Source: Sulfurospirillum sp036802865 | Lineage (GTDB): Bacteria; Campylobacterota; Campylobacteria; Campylobacterales; Sulfurospirillaceae | NCBI RefSeq assembly: GCF_036802865.1 | Contig: NZ_DAIRVK010000001.1 | Coordinates: 620,001 to 684,000, forward strand | DNA: 64,000 nucleotides | Reading direction: 5' to 3' | In this document: in pieces, positions 43,798 through 52,955 of the stretch | How positions within the stretch are numbered: the first letter of the stretch is position 1 | Layout of the letters: each line of letters opens with the position of its first letter | Program-made: the position numbers and the translations under genes | The notes under the pieces: generated by a model | The model's database searches: none | What the model saw: the letters and a program-made list of their open reading frames with translations, nothing else | Told to the model about the DNA's origin: nothing

Positions 43798-45135
43798 ATG
43801 AAAATCTTGCTTTTTCTCGTATTATCTCTTGCTCTTTGTGCTACAGAAGGCGCGTTAAGTTTAGACGATGCCATTAAAAAAGTGAAAGAACAGAACAGTG
43901 AAATTGCGATTGCAAAATTTGATGAGCAAATCAAATCCTTAGAACATCAAGCCGCGGTTGGTCAAAACTATGGAAGTATTGATCTTTCTCAAACAGCACT
44001 TCGTAGCAATGATGCTCAGTCAATTTTTGGCTATAAACTACAATCTCGCGAAGCCACGTTTGCTGATTTTGGCTTTAAACAGTTTAATGGCAGTAATTAT
44101 ATGCTTGCCCCAGAAGATCTCAATAATCCTAAAGATAGAAATCATTTTCAAACCAAAGTTGAGTATACCCTTCCTCTTTATACGGGCGGTAAATTAGAGC
44201 AGTATGGCAAAATCACCAAAGCCTTAGAAGCTATGAGTACCTTAGATAGAGAAGCGTTGAGTTTGCAAAAAATTTATGAGCTTAAAAAAAGTTTTTTTGC
44301 TATTTCTCTTTTGGATGCGTACCTTTACAATCTGCATATCATTGCTACAAATACTGCAAAACTAGAAGCAACTACCGAAGCGATGATGAAAGAGGGGTAT
44401 GTCAAAAAGGTTGATCTTTTGGAAGTACAGAGCAAACAATCCGATATAAATCGGCTTATTAATCAGGCTGAAGCGAACAGAGCACTTCTATACCATTTTG
44501 TTTCTTTCCTTGTCGATGAGCCAGTATTTGCGATTAAAGGAAGTGATGAAGAAGCACAAATGCTTGTATCATCAGACCAGAGAGTTTTGAGCGATAACCT
44601 TGATATTAAAAAAGCGGAGCAAGGTGTAGAAATTTCTAAGATGAATGTTGCTTTAGCGCAAAGTTCCTTTTTGCCACAAGTTGGGGCTTTTGCCAATTAC
44701 GGAAGCAGTGATGATAAGTTTATGAATGATTTTTCTAAAAATGACGCTTACACTGTAGGAGTTCAAGTCAAATGGAACCTTTTTAACGGAGGAAGTGATA
44801 AAAATAATTTAGAAAAAGCACGCGTTGAAAATCTTAAAGCCTCACAGCAGTTAGAACTTGCAAAGAAAAATATTGCGTTGTCTCTCAAACAGATCCAAAC
44901 GCAGATTCAAAATTATGAGTACGAGATTAAAAATCTTAAAAAAGAGGTTGAGTTAGCCCATCTTATCTATGAAAATTATGCAGGCAGATACGAGCAAAAA
45001 CTTGTCTCCATCAATGATGTTATGATCAAACAATCTGAAGAACTAACGAAAGTGCTAAAGCTTAGAGAAGCGCAAAATGCACGCAATGAAAAAATCTTTG
45101 AATTACAAAAATTGGCCAGTAAGGAAATGCTGTGA
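43798..45135 (+). CDS. TolC-family outer membrane efflux protein
   Basis: A 445-residue protein with a signal peptide (MKILLFLVLSLALCATEG) and the two long coiled-coil repeats of outer-membrane efflux channels. It begins LSLDDAIKKVKEQNSEIAIA and has VEYTLPLYTGGKLEQYGK and QVKWNLFNGGSDKNNLEKAR, the paired strands and turns of the barrel. It is the exit duct of the tripartite pump encoded by the next three genes; it overlaps the adaptor gene by four bases. ATG is preceded by AGGATAGGAG. Confidence 0.92.
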   Translation: MKILLFLVLSLALCATEGALSLDDAIKKVKEQNSEIAIAKFDEQIKSLEHQAAVGQNYGSIDLSQTALRSNDAQSIFGYKLQSREATFADFGFKQFNGSNYMLAPEDLNNPKDRNHFQTKVEYTLPLYTGGKLEQYGKITKALEAMSTLDREALSLQKIYELKKSFFAISLLDAYLYNLHIIATNTAKLEATTEAMMKEGYVKKVDLLEVQSKQSDINRLINQAEANRALLYHFVSFLVDEPVFAIKGSDEEAQMLVSSDQRVLSDNLDIKKAEQGVEISKMNVALAQSSFLPQVGAFANYGSSDDKFMNDFSKNDAYTVGVQVKWNLFNGGSDKNNLEKARVENLKASQQLELAKKNIALSLKQIQTQIQNYEYEIKNLKKEVELAHLIYENYAGRYEQKLVSINDVMIKQSEELTKVLKLREAQNARNEKIFELQKLASKEML

Positions 45136-45938
45136 AATCATTATATGCAAAACTTTTACTTCTTTGTTTAGGCACTTCTATAACCCTTAATGCAACAAGC
45201 TTAACCCTCAGTGGTAGTGTCATTTCCGATAATCAAAAAACGATTTCTAGTCGCTATATGGGGTTTGTTCAAGCGGTGTATGTGAATGAGGGTGATGTGG
45301 TCAAAAAGGGTGATCTGCTCTATAGTATTGATTCCAAAGAGGTTGATACGGCAGCCACACAAAGTGATCTTGCCATTTCACAAGCGGAGCTTTCATTTTC
45401 GATGTATGAAAATCAGTACCGAAATGCAGCACTGAATTTAGAGCGCTATCAACGTTTACTTGCTAAAGATATGGTTTCTAAATATGAAGTGGAAAATCTA
45501 GAACTCTCTACTGCCAATTTGAAGGCTATGGTTGAAATAGCTGGGAAGCAGATTAGGGCTGCGAAGCAAAAGCGCCAAGAGGTTCAAAACCAATACCAAT
45601 ACCTTAAGATAAAAGCGCCTAATGAGAGCGTTGTGATTGAAAAGCATATCAAAGTAGGTGAGTTAGCACTCTCGGGAGTGCCCACACTTGTGCTGGCTGA
45701 TTTAAGCTCATTGAAAATCAGTACAGAGATTGCTGAGAGTTATCTAAAAAGTGTTAAGGTTGGTGATAATGCACGCATTGAAGTGCCTTCTATTGGTTGT
45801 ATCAGTGAAGGCAAAGTGGAGGCAATTATTCCTAGTTCCAACCCTATGGCACATACGTTTAAACTAAAACTTGCGTTTACCTGTAAAGATGTCAAAGCGT
45901 ATCCAGGCATGTACGCTGTTGTGGGGTTAGGTGAGTAA
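45132..45938 (+). CDS. RND periplasmic adaptor (membrane fusion protein)
   Basis: A 268-residue periplasmic protein with a signal peptide ending near LNATS. The barrel-sandwich hybrid halves (YMGFVQAVYVNEGDVVKKGD and LKIKAPNESVVIEKHIKVGE) flank a helical hairpin (NLERYQRLLAKDMVSKYEVE), and a beta-barrel domain follows (LSSLKISTEIAESYLKSVKV). It is shorter than most adaptors (about 350-400 residues) and ends after the beta-barrel, so the membrane-proximal domain is small or missing. Links the pump to the TolC-like channel. Confidence 0.88.
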   Translation: MKSLYAKLLLLCLGTSITLNATSLTLSGSVISDNQKTISSRYMGFVQAVYVNEGDVVKKGDLLYSIDSKEVDTAATQSDLAISQAELSFSMYENQYRNAALNLERYQRLLAKDMVSKYEVENLELSTANLKAMVEIAGKQIRAAKQKRQEVQNQYQYLKIKAPNESVVIEKHIKVGELALSGVPTLVLADLSSLKISTEIAESYLKSVKVGDNARIEVPSIGCISEGKVEAIIPSSNPMAHTFKLKLAFTCKDVKAYPGMYAVVGLGE

Positions 45939-45941
45939 ACG

Positions 45942-47531
45942 ATGAAATACAAAGAAAAATATTTAGCAGGTTATTTAGCGCGCCTCTTTTTACGCAATCC
46001 GTTAACGATGATTTTAGGTGGAACGCTGATTATGCTGGGTGTCGTAGCCCTTTTGTTGATGCCTCGCGAAGAAGATCCTCAAATCTCTATCAGTGGCGGT
46101 GTTGTTATTGTTTCAATGCCAGGGGCAAGTGCAGCAGAAGTTGAGCAAATGATTGTGCGTCCGCTTGAGAGGCGTATTAAAGAAATCAAAGGTGTAGAAC
46201 ACATCTATGGGGTTGCAAGCGATAATGTCGGCATTGTTAATGTCATGTATTATATCGGTGAAAATCGTGAAGCTTCGAATTTAAAGCTCTACGACAAAGT
46301 CATGCAAAATATGGATCAACTGCCTGAGGGGGCAACAACCCCATTGGTTCGTCCTTTTGACATTGACATTGATATACCGATTCTCTCAATCGCTTTTTAT
46401 TCAAAAACACCGCAAAATGTTGATAACGTAACGCTTTATAAACGTGTGGATGCGTTTCGAAATTCTCTTGGAAATGTGCACAATGTTGCAAAGACAGAGA
46501 TCAAAGGTGAACACAAAGAGCAGTTTAACATTGAAATTGATTTGATGAAACTCTCCGGCTATAACCTTTCGCTGGATCAGATTGTAGGGGCATTAAAATC
46601 ACTGAGCGCTTCTTCACCTGAGGTTAAAAACAGAACCCAAGAGGGAAAGCTGGTTATCTTTGGTGTCAAAAATGCGCTTGAGCGTATTGAAGATATTCAA
46701 AATCTTATTGTGGCAAATTTTGGAGGCTCAGTCGTATATCTAGGGGACATCGCCGCCATTCATCTGGGCGATGACATTCAAAATAAAAAGAGTGCGCAGA
46801 TTAGCTATAAACAAGGCGAGACCTTTACGGCATTACAAGATCAGGTAACACTGAGTATCTCAAAGCTTAAAGGATCCAATGCGGTTGTCATTGCCAATGA
46901 TGTGCTCCAAAGGCTTGAAGCATCCAAAGAGGTCTTGGAAAAAGAGGGTATTGGGACTATTGTGACACGAAATTATGGCGAACGTGCGAATGGTGCGGTT
47001 AATGAGTTGGTGTTTCACCTGCTTATCTCTATCGTCATTATAGCGCTGTTACTCATTTTTATCCTAGGATGGAGAGAAGGCTTGATTGTGACATTAACCG
47101 TACCTGCGATCTTAGCGATTACGATTTTTATCGCTTACATGAGCGATCAGACGATCAATCGCATTACACTTTTTGCTTTTTTACTGAGCCTTGGACTTTT
47201 GGTGGATGATGTTATCGTCGTTATTGAAAACATTCACCGTCATTTGCACTCCAAAGAGGCAGAAGATAAAGAGATGGATGAACTGCTTATTGAAGCGACC
47301 GACGAGATAGGAGCACCCACCAATTTAGCAACCATTGCCATCATTTTAACGATGGTTCCCATGGCATTTGTAGGGCAGATGATGGGTGAGTTTATGAAGC
47401 CCATACCGCTGAATGTTCCTGTGGCAATGATGGCATCTCTTTTAATTGCTTATATTTTTACACCTTTTTTAGCGCGTAAACTTTTAAAAAAGCCAACCCA
47501 TACAAGAGGAGAGCATGATGCAAAAATTTGA
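45942..47531 (+). CDS. RND efflux permease, N-terminal half
   Basis: A 529-residue protein equal to the first half of an RND pump. It has TM1 (PLTMILGGTLIMLGVVALLL, residues 16-35), the MPREEDPQIS start of the porter domain, a periplasmic loop to about residue 345, TM2-TM6 with the proton-relay segment LLSLGLLVDDVIVVIENIHR in TM4 (Asp-Asp), and a terminal LLIAYIFTPFLARKLLKKPT after TM6. It then stops in the cytoplasmic linker where a full pump (about 1020 residues) continues into TM7. The next gene supplies the other half and overlaps by 17 bases. Confidence 0.9.
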   Translation: MKYKEKYLAGYLARLFLRNPLTMILGGTLIMLGVVALLLMPREEDPQISISGGVVIVSMPGASAAEVEQMIVRPLERRIKEIKGVEHIYGVASDNVGIVNVMYYIGENREASNLKLYDKVMQNMDQLPEGATTPLVRPFDIDIDIPILSIAFYSKTPQNVDNVTLYKRVDAFRNSLGNVHNVAKTEIKGEHKEQFNIEIDLMKLSGYNLSLDQIVGALKSLSASSPEVKNRTQEGKLVIFGVKNALERIEDIQNLIVANFGGSVVYLGDIAAIHLGDDIQNKKSAQISYKQGETFTALQDQVTLSISKLKGSNAVVIANDVLQRLEASKEVLEKEGIGTIVTRNYGERANGAVNELVFHLLISIVIIALLLIFILGWREGLIVTLTVPAILAITIFIAYMSDQTINRITLFAFLLSLGLLVDDVIVVIENIHRHLHSKEAEDKEMDELLIEATDEIGAPTNLATIAIILTMVPMAFVGQMMGEFMKPIPLNVPVAMMASLLIAYIFTPFLARKLLKKPTHTRGEHDAKI

Positions 47532-49173
47532 ACAGTTTGTTCACGCTCTTTTACTCGAAGAGCGCAAAAAGAAACTGGTACTTCTTCTTACTTTGGTAGC
47601 ATTTGTACTGGCTGTGTTAATGTTTCCGACTAAAATCGTTTTAGCAAAGATGTTGCCAAGTAAAAGTACCAATACGTTCTCAATCTATGTGGATTTGCCC
47701 AATGGAAGCTCCTACCAAGAGACCAACCACGTCAATGCCTGTATTATGGGCATTTTACAAAAAGAGAAAGAAATCCAAAATATCGAAGTGTTTAATGGTA
47801 TGGGATCACCGCTTGATTATGCAGGTTTGGCGAAAGGCTCAGGGCTGAAGAGTGGCGAGCATGTCAGCGAAATAGTGGTGAATTTAAGTGGCATTCACGA
47901 ACGAGATGAACGCTCTTTTGCTATGGTGCATCGTTTACGCCCAATGATTGTTCACAATTGTGAGAGACTCATTCCTCAAACGTCTATTAAGATGGTCGAA
48001 CAGCCCGCAGGTCCTCCGACGATGGCAGCGCTTGTTGTTGAACTGTATGGTGAAAATACGATGCACCTAGGTACTTTGGCAGAACGTATCAAGCAGATTT
48101 TGATGAAGACTAAAGACCTCGTGGATGTGGATATTATGAGTGATGAGATTTACGAAAAATATGCGCTCATTTTAGATAAAGAGAAAGTAAGTCGCTCTCA
48201 TCTTAGCATTGAAAAAATTAATGACCTCTTGTACCTCGGTTTTGAAGGTATGCATGTAGCGCATAAGAACAGTGACAGTTCGCCATCGCAAATTCCTCTT
48301 TATGTGGTACTCAGTTCACCTTCTAAGTCTCTTCCTTATGCCTCGAAAGAGGAACTGAGCGCAAAACTAAGTACACTGAAACTTTTCAATGCTCAGGGCA
48401 TGATGGTACCGCTCTCGGAGGTGGTACGTGTTGAAAAAGTCGCTTCAAGTCCAACCATTACGTCAAAGAACGTACGGAAAATGGTTAGCATTGTTGCTGA
48501 AGCAGATTTGGTTTCACAAGTTTATCCTCTTTTGGAAGCACGAAAAAGCATTAAAGAGGCACTTGAAAATGAGTTTGAGATCACAAGAAGTCATCTTTTT
48601 GATTTGAAACTCAAAGATAAAAAGAGTGGTGAAGTTTTTGAACTTGTTTGGGATGGTGAGATGAAAGTGACGATGGATACCTTTCGTGACTTAGGCGGTG
48701 CTTTTATTGCCGCACTCATTTTAATTTTTTTACTTATGGTGGTTTACTATAAAAGCTTTACACTCTCAGGTATTGTACTCGTGGGGAGCTTCCTCTCAAT
48801 CATTGGGGTTATCATGGGGCATTGGGTTATGGACATTTTCTCTTCTACGACCTTTTTTCTTACCGCGACTTCGCTTATCGGGTTTATTTCATTGATGGGG
48901 ATTAGTTCGCGTAATTCTCTGTTATTGATTGATTTTACGCAGACATTGATTAAGCAGGGTGTCGAAAAAAAAGTGGCGATTGCAAGGGCCAGTGCAACAC
49001 GGGCAAAACCGATTGTCCTTACGGCTGCTGCAATTATCTTAGCGAGTACGCTTTTAGCAACAGATCCAATATTTGGGGGATTAGGGGTAGCACTTATTTT
49101 TGGGACAATTGCTGCGGTGATTGCCTCTTTGGTAGTGGTTCCTGTTCTTATGGATAATACAAATGCAATTTAA
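47515..49173 (+). CDS. RND efflux permease, C-terminal half
   Basis: A 552-residue protein equal to the second half of an RND pump. It starts in the interdomain linker with TM7 (KLVLLLTLVAFVLAVLMFPT), has a second porter loop, and TM8-TM12 (GGAFIAALILIFLLMVVYY, SLIGFISLMGISSRNSLLLI with the TM10 loop, and IVLTAAAIILASTLLATDPI). AGAGGAG lies just before the ATG ATG at 47515-47520, a proper ribosome site inside the 3' end of the first half. One fewer A in the A5 run at about 47521-47525 would fuse the two frames. See findings. Confidence 0.9.
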   Translation: MMQKFEQFVHALLLEERKKKLVLLLTLVAFVLAVLMFPTKIVLAKMLPSKSTNTFSIYVDLPNGSSYQETNHVNACIMGILQKEKEIQNIEVFNGMGSPLDYAGLAKGSGLKSGEHVSEIVVNLSGIHERDERSFAMVHRLRPMIVHNCERLIPQTSIKMVEQPAGPPTMAALVVELYGENTMHLGTLAERIKQILMKTKDLVDVDIMSDEIYEKYALILDKEKVSRSHLSIEKINDLLYLGFEGMHVAHKNSDSSPSQIPLYVVLSSPSKSLPYASKEELSAKLSTLKLFNAQGMMVPLSEVVRVEKVASSPTITSKNVRKMVSIVAEADLVSQVYPLLEARKSIKEALENEFEITRSHLFDLKLKDKKSGEVFELVWDGEMKVTMDTFRDLGGAFIAALILIFLLMVVYYKSFTLSGIVLVGSFLSIIGVIMGHWVMDIFSSTTFFLTATSLIGFISLMGISSRNSLLLIDFTQTLIKQGVEKKVAIARASATRAKPIVLTAAAIILASTLLATDPIFGGLGVALIFGTIAAVIASLVVVPVLMDNTNAI

Positions 49174-49202
49174 AGACGTTTACATGTAGAAGATAGGGCA
49201 AC

Positions 49203-49370
49203 TTATCGTTTTACATGTAAAAGTTTTCGACGCGTTGAGACCAACAGGCGCATCATACGGTACACAAAAAGACGCTTGTTCATAATGCTTATTTTACGGC
49301 AATTTTTATCTTTCAAACACTCAAATACCTCTTCTAACGCTAACTTCTCACTTACGGATAGATTTGTCAT
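49203..49370 (-). CDS. Small hypothetical protein in HTH operon
   Basis: A 55-residue basic protein that begins MTNLSVSEKLALEEVFECLK and continues with RKISIMNKRLFVYRMMRLLV. Not recognised. The start ATG overlaps the stop of the upstream HTH gene by four bases, which supports translation. The C-terminal Arg/Lys-rich part could bind nucleic acid; this is speculation. The stop overlaps TTTACATGTAAA copies just downstream. Confidence 0.55.
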   Translation of the reverse strand: MTNLSVSEKLALEEVFECLKDKNCRKISIMNKRLFVYRMMRLLVSTRRKLLHVKR

Positions 49371-49630
49371 ACCGTTCCTTTTTGCCCGTCATTTATCTTA
49401 CGTACCAGTCTTACAATATCTTCATCTCTTAACATTCCAAGCATATTAAAAACCACGGGAATCCCCATAGGTGCGCTACTACCGAGCCTCCACTCCTGAT
49501 AGGTACGCATCGAAATACCAAAGTTTTCTGCCATTTTTTTTTGAGAAATTTTTTTACCCATATTCTCAGCTTCAATAGCATTGTGCAAAAGATTGATGAT
49601 ATCGCTTGTTTTCATCGTACGATAATACAT
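49367..49630 (-). CDS. Helix-turn-helix DNA-binding protein
   Basis: An 82-87-residue protein. The segment KISQKKMAENFGISMRTYQE (about residues 27-46) is an XRE-like helix-turn-helix. Starts at 49630 (MYYRTMKTS) or at ATG 49613-49615 (MKTSDIINLL), neither with a clear ribosome site. It is divergent from efp, and the 200-base AT-rich intergenic region contains palindromes that may be its operators. It may be autoregulatory. Its target is unknown. Confidence 0.75.
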   Translation of the reverse strand: MYYRTMKTSDIINLLHNAIEAENMGKKISQKKMAENFGISMRTYQEWRLGSSAPMGIPVVFNMLGMLRDEDIVRLVRKINDGQKGTV

Positions 49631-49657
49631 AAAAACGTATTAAATATAAATTAAATT

Positions 49658-49670
49658 GTATAAAATATAC
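49658..49670. promoter_or_regulatory. Candidate operator palindrome
   Basis: GTATA-AAA-TATAC is an inverted repeat 28 bases upstream of the HTH gene start. Similar to the longer palindrome at 49750-49767, sharing the GTATA/TATAC half-site. Confidence 0.35.
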
Positions 49671-49749
49671 TAATTAATTTATATTTTAAACTTTATAATA
49701 GATATTATATCTTTTTTATTGTTAATTATATTCTTTATATTGATTTAAA

Positions 49750-49767
49750 TATACAATATATTGTATA
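49750..49767. promoter_or_regulatory. Candidate operator, 18-bp perfect palindrome
   Basis: TATACAATATATTGTATA reads identically on both strands. It lies between the divergent HTH gene and efp and shares the TATAC/GTATA half-site with 49658-49670. Perfect 18-mers are more frequent in AT-rich DNA, so the reading as an operator is tentative. Confidence 0.4.
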
Positions 49768-49802
49768 AAAATATGCCATTTTGTTGTCTTTGTTTTTTTC
49801 GC

Positions 49803-49808
49803 TATAAT
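49803..49808 (+). promoter_or_regulatory. -10 box for efp
   Basis: GCTATAATGG contains TATAAT 28 bases upstream of the efp ATG, after a T-rich stretch. TTAGGAGAA is a good ribosome site before the ATG. Confidence 0.55.
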
Positions 49809-49835
49809 GGTGAAAACTAATATTTAGGAGAATTT

Positions 49836-50399
49836 ATGGCCTCTATTTCAATGGGCGACTTAAAAAAAGGGTTAAAGATCGAATTTAACGGTATCCCTTA
49901 TAAAATCACAGAGTATCAACATGTTAAACCTGGTAAAGGTGCGGCATTTGTACGTTGTAAAATTAAATCTTTTATCGATGGAAGAGTGATCGAAAAAACA
50001 TTCCACGCAGGAGATAAATGTGAAACTCCACATCTTGAAGATAAAGTTATGCAGTTTTTGTATGATGATGGCGAATTTTTGCAATTTATGGACAGCGTAA
50101 CATACGAGCAAATTGCTTTAACACACGACCAAGTAGGTGAAGCAGCGGATTGGATTATTGATGGTATGAATGTCGATATGTTGTACCACAATGGACAACC
50201 TATCAGCGTTGAAGCACCTCAATTTGTTCAACTTAAAATCGTAGAAACACCACCAAACTTCAAAGGCGACACTCAAGGTGGCAAAAAACCTGCAACGCTA
50301 GAAAGTGGTGCTGTTGTTCAAGTTCCTTTCCACGTAGTAGAGGGCGATCTTATTAAAGTTGACACCGTTCGTGGTGAATATTTAGAAAAAGTAAAATAA
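49836..50399 (+). CDS. efp: Translation elongation factor P
   Basis: EF-P relieves ribosome stalling at polyproline. The 187-residue protein has the KOW-like N domain with the modified-lysine loop HVKPGKGAAF (Lys34), and the two OB domains with MQFLYDDGEFLQFMD and the signature LKIVETPPNFKGDT, ending EYLEKVK. Lys34 is the position lysylated by EpmA in other bacteria; whether this lineage modifies it is not visible here. Full length. Confidence 0.98.
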   Translation: MASISMGDLKKGLKIEFNGIPYKITEYQHVKPGKGAAFVRCKIKSFIDGRVIEKTFHAGDKCETPHLEDKVMQFLYDDGEFLQFMDSVTYEQIALTHDQVGEAADWIIDGMNVDMLYHNGQPISVEAPQFVQLKIVETPPNFKGDTQGGKKPATLESGAVVQVPFHVVEGDLIKVDTVRGEYLEKVK

Positions 50400-50413
50400 T
50401 CTTACTTGAAAAC

Positions 50414-50456
50414 ACCATAACGCGATAAACTTGCGTTATGGTCTCCTCCTCTTTCC
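50414..50456 (+). terminator. Hairpin after efp
   Basis: ACCATAACGC (50414-50423) pairs perfectly with GCGTTATGGT (50433-50442) around a nine-base loop, followed by the pyrimidine run CTCCTCCTCTTTCC. The stem is strong but the tail has few consecutive T. Confidence 0.6.
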
Positions 50457-50467
50457 TCCTTTAGTGC

Positions 50468-50473
50468 TATAAT
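50468..50473 (+). promoter_or_regulatory. -10 box of chemoreceptor gene
   Basis: TGCTATAATAAC contains TATAAT (with the TG-like extension TGC) 36 bases before the ATG at 50509. AGGAGG (about 50493) is the ribosome site. Confidence 0.55.
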
Positions 50474-50508
50474 AACCTCATAATTCGATTATTTAGGAGG
50501 TTGCAACG

Positions 50509-52365
50509 ATGTTTACCAATCTCACCATTAAAGCACGTAATATTATTTTGGCATGCGTTGTCATTCTAGGACTCACGGCTATTCATACGACTGCAAAAAT
50601 TTTTAACGACAAAGAAAAAAAACTTTTGAATATTAGGATGGATATTACCTCTTTAAAAGAAGAGATATTGACGTTGCGAAAAAATGAAAAAGATTTTTTG
50701 ATGCGCAATGATCTTAAATACGAAAAAGCACTTTTAGAATCTGCTACTAAACTCTCAGAACGACTTCAATTAATCTCTAAAACAGCAGAGACTCAAAAAA
50801 TAAAAACATCGGAGTTAGTCCGTTTAGAAGAAGTTCTTCACGCGTATGTTACTGTTTTTAATGAAGTTGTCGCCCAAAAAAAGAGAATAGGACTTACGCC
50901 TGAAGAGGGACTTGAAGGAGCGATGCGTCAAGCAATTCATGAAGCAGAAAATGGATTTAAAGAGCTCAAAGATTATAAAATGCAAACATTCATGCTGACC
51001 CTTCGTCGTAATGAAAAAGATTTTATGTTACGTCTTGCTCCAAAGTATGCACAAGAACATCGTGCCAACTATGAAAAAACAGTGGCATATGTTCAAAACC
51101 ATGAAGAACTGGCTTTTTCAGTGAAACTTTTAGAGAAATACAACCAGAGTTTTGTGGAGTTTGTTAAGGCGTATGAAGTGTTGGGTTTAGATGAAAAAAG
51201 TGGACTCAATGGTAAACTGCGTGATACTGTGCATCAAACGGAAGCGTTGGTTTCCAAATCAATTCAATTATTGGATCAAGAAATTACATCAACGATTGAG
51301 ACAACAAAAGTGATTTATGTTGCGGTTGGAAGCGTGGTTGTGGGCGTAGTATTATCTCTAATCGTGCTCATTATTCGCAGTGTTTTAATCCCTCTACGTG
51401 CTTTAACCCAAGCTATTGTCACCAATGAACGAGATCTGACACTCCGTTACAGTACGCCTTATAATGATGAACTTAAAGAGATTGCAGATGCCCTTAATGC
51501 CTTTATGGAACGTTTGAGACAGATTGTGTTAGGCGCCATACATGCAAGCGATGAAAATGCTGCTGTCTCACATGAACTCTCTATGACATCCAATAACATT
51601 GGTAAGCGAGCCGAAGAAGAGAGCCGAATTGTGGAGCGTACAACGCAAACGGGTAATCAAGCGCGCGATACGATTGATAGTTCCGTCGCAAACTCTCAAA
51701 AAGCACAAACAGAAATTACTCAGACAAATGAATCATTGATGCAAACAAATCAAATTTTTGGTCTTTTAATCAATAGGATTGAACAAACAGGTGTTGTTGA
51801 AAGTGAGCTGCAGCAAAAAATGGTGACGCTTTCTCAAGATGCCGAAAAAGTCAAAGATATTCTCCGTGTCATTAGTGATATTGCTGATCAGACCAATTTA
51901 CTTGCACTCAATGCTGCCATTGAAGCAGCGCGGGCAGGGGAACATGGACGAGGGTTCGCGGTTGTCGCAGATGAGGTACGAAAATTGGCTGAACGAACTC
52001 AAAAAAGTTTAGTGGAGATACATAGTACGGTAAGCGTTATTGTTCAATCTATTGCAAATTCAGCTGATCAGATGGCAAAAAATACAACGCTTTTTGAAGG
52101 ACTGATTGTCCAATCGACTGAAGTTTCTCATAAAATTGAGACTTCCGTGGGGCTAATGGGTAATGCCATTGGAGTGGTATCCCTTGCGACACATACGTCT
52201 GAAGAAACAGGACGTGAAATTAAAAAAATTGTTGATGAAATTAATGAGATTAATCATATTACCTCCAGCAATGCTCGTGATATCGAAGAGATAGCTGGGG
52301 CGGCAGAGCATCTCCACAGTGTCACGCAAAAACTGAACGACCAATTGCACTATTTTAAAGTTTAA
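50509..52365 (+). CDS. Methyl-accepting chemotaxis protein (HBM-type sensor)
   Basis: A 618-residue chemoreceptor: TM1 (residues 9-28), a periplasmic helical domain with two copies of the LR(K/R)NEKDF motif (LTLRKNEKDFLMR and LTLRRNEKDFMLR) as in helical bimodular (HBM) sensors, TM2 (about 266-290), HAMP, and a signalling domain with the tip VISDIADQTNLLALNAAIEA followed by RAGEHGRGFAVVADEVRKLA. The ligand of HBM domains is often an organic acid, but is not predictable here. No C-terminal CheR tether is seen. Transcribed from its own promoter. Confidence 0.93.
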   Translation: MFTNLTIKARNIILACVVILGLTAIHTTAKIFNDKEKKLLNIRMDITSLKEEILTLRKNEKDFLMRNDLKYEKALLESATKLSERLQLISKTAETQKIKTSELVRLEEVLHAYVTVFNEVVAQKKRIGLTPEEGLEGAMRQAIHEAENGFKELKDYKMQTFMLTLRRNEKDFMLRLAPKYAQEHRANYEKTVAYVQNHEELAFSVKLLEKYNQSFVEFVKAYEVLGLDEKSGLNGKLRDTVHQTEALVSKSIQLLDQEITSTIETTKVIYVAVGSVVVGVVLSLIVLIIRSVLIPLRALTQAIVTNERDLTLRYSTPYNDELKEIADALNAFMERLRQIVLGAIHASDENAAVSHELSMTSNNIGKRAEEESRIVERTTQTGNQARDTIDSSVANSQKAQTEITQTNESLMQTNQIFGLLINRIEQTGVVESELQQKMVTLSQDAEKVKDILRVISDIADQTNLLALNAAIEAARAGEHGRGFAVVADEVRKLAERTQKSLVEIHSTVSVIVQSIANSADQMAKNTTLFEGLIVQSTEVSHKIETSVGLMGNAIGVVSLATHTSEETGREIKKIVDEINEINHITSSNARDIEEIAGAAEHLHSVTQKLNDQLHYFKV

Positions 52366-52379
52366 AAGAAGGAAAAATA

Positions 52380-52928
52380 ATGGTAAAAAAAGTAATTGTC
52401 CCTTTAGCTGAGGGATTTGAAGAGATTGAAGCATTAACGATTGTTGATATTTTAAGACGTGCCAATGTGGATGTTACTATGGCCGCTTTAGCGTCTTTAC
52501 CTGTAAAAGGAGCGCATGGCATTGTTGTGATGGCCGATGCACTTTTGAAAGATTTAGAGGAGAATGACTTTGATATGATCGCCCTTCCTGGCGGTCTTCC
52601 TGGCGCTACCAATTTAGCAGCTGATGAGAATGTTCAAGCACTTTTAAAAGCGTTTGATGTGAAAGGTAAAGCCATTGGGGCGATTTGTGCTGCTCCTTAT
52701 GCGCTTAAAACAGCAGGTGTGCTCAAAAACAGCTATACCTGTTATCCAGGATTTCAGTCTAAAATTGGTCTTGAAGGGTATAACGTAAAGGATAAAGTAG
52801 TTATAGATGGCAATATAACGACCTCTCAAGGTCCAAGTACCGCAATGTTGTTTGCATTATCTTTAGTCGAACAGTTGTGTTCAAAAAGTGTTGCTGACGC
52901 ATTAGCAAAAGATTTGTTGTTACTATAA
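52380..52928 (+). CDS. DJ-1/PfpI family protein (YajL-like)
   Basis: A 182-residue DJ-1 superfamily protein. LAEGFEEIEALTIVDILRRA at the N-terminus supplies the conserved Glu15, and GAICAAPYAL has the nucleophilic Cys103. It also has IALPGGLPGATNLA and TTSQGPSTAMLFAL. Proteins of this clade are linked to oxidative-stress protection or glyoxalase-type activity. It lies 14 bases after one chemoreceptor and 27 bases before another, so it may be co-transcribed with both. Confidence 0.93.
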   Translation: MVKKVIVPLAEGFEEIEALTIVDILRRANVDVTMAALASLPVKGAHGIVVMADALLKDLEENDFDMIALPGGLPGATNLAADENVQALLKAFDVKGKAIGAICAAPYALKTAGVLKNSYTCYPGFQSKIGLEGYNVKDKVVIDGNITTSQGPSTAMLFALSLVEQLCSKSVADALAKDLLLL

Positions 52929-52955
52929 TAAGGCCATAAAATAGGAGGTTGATGT

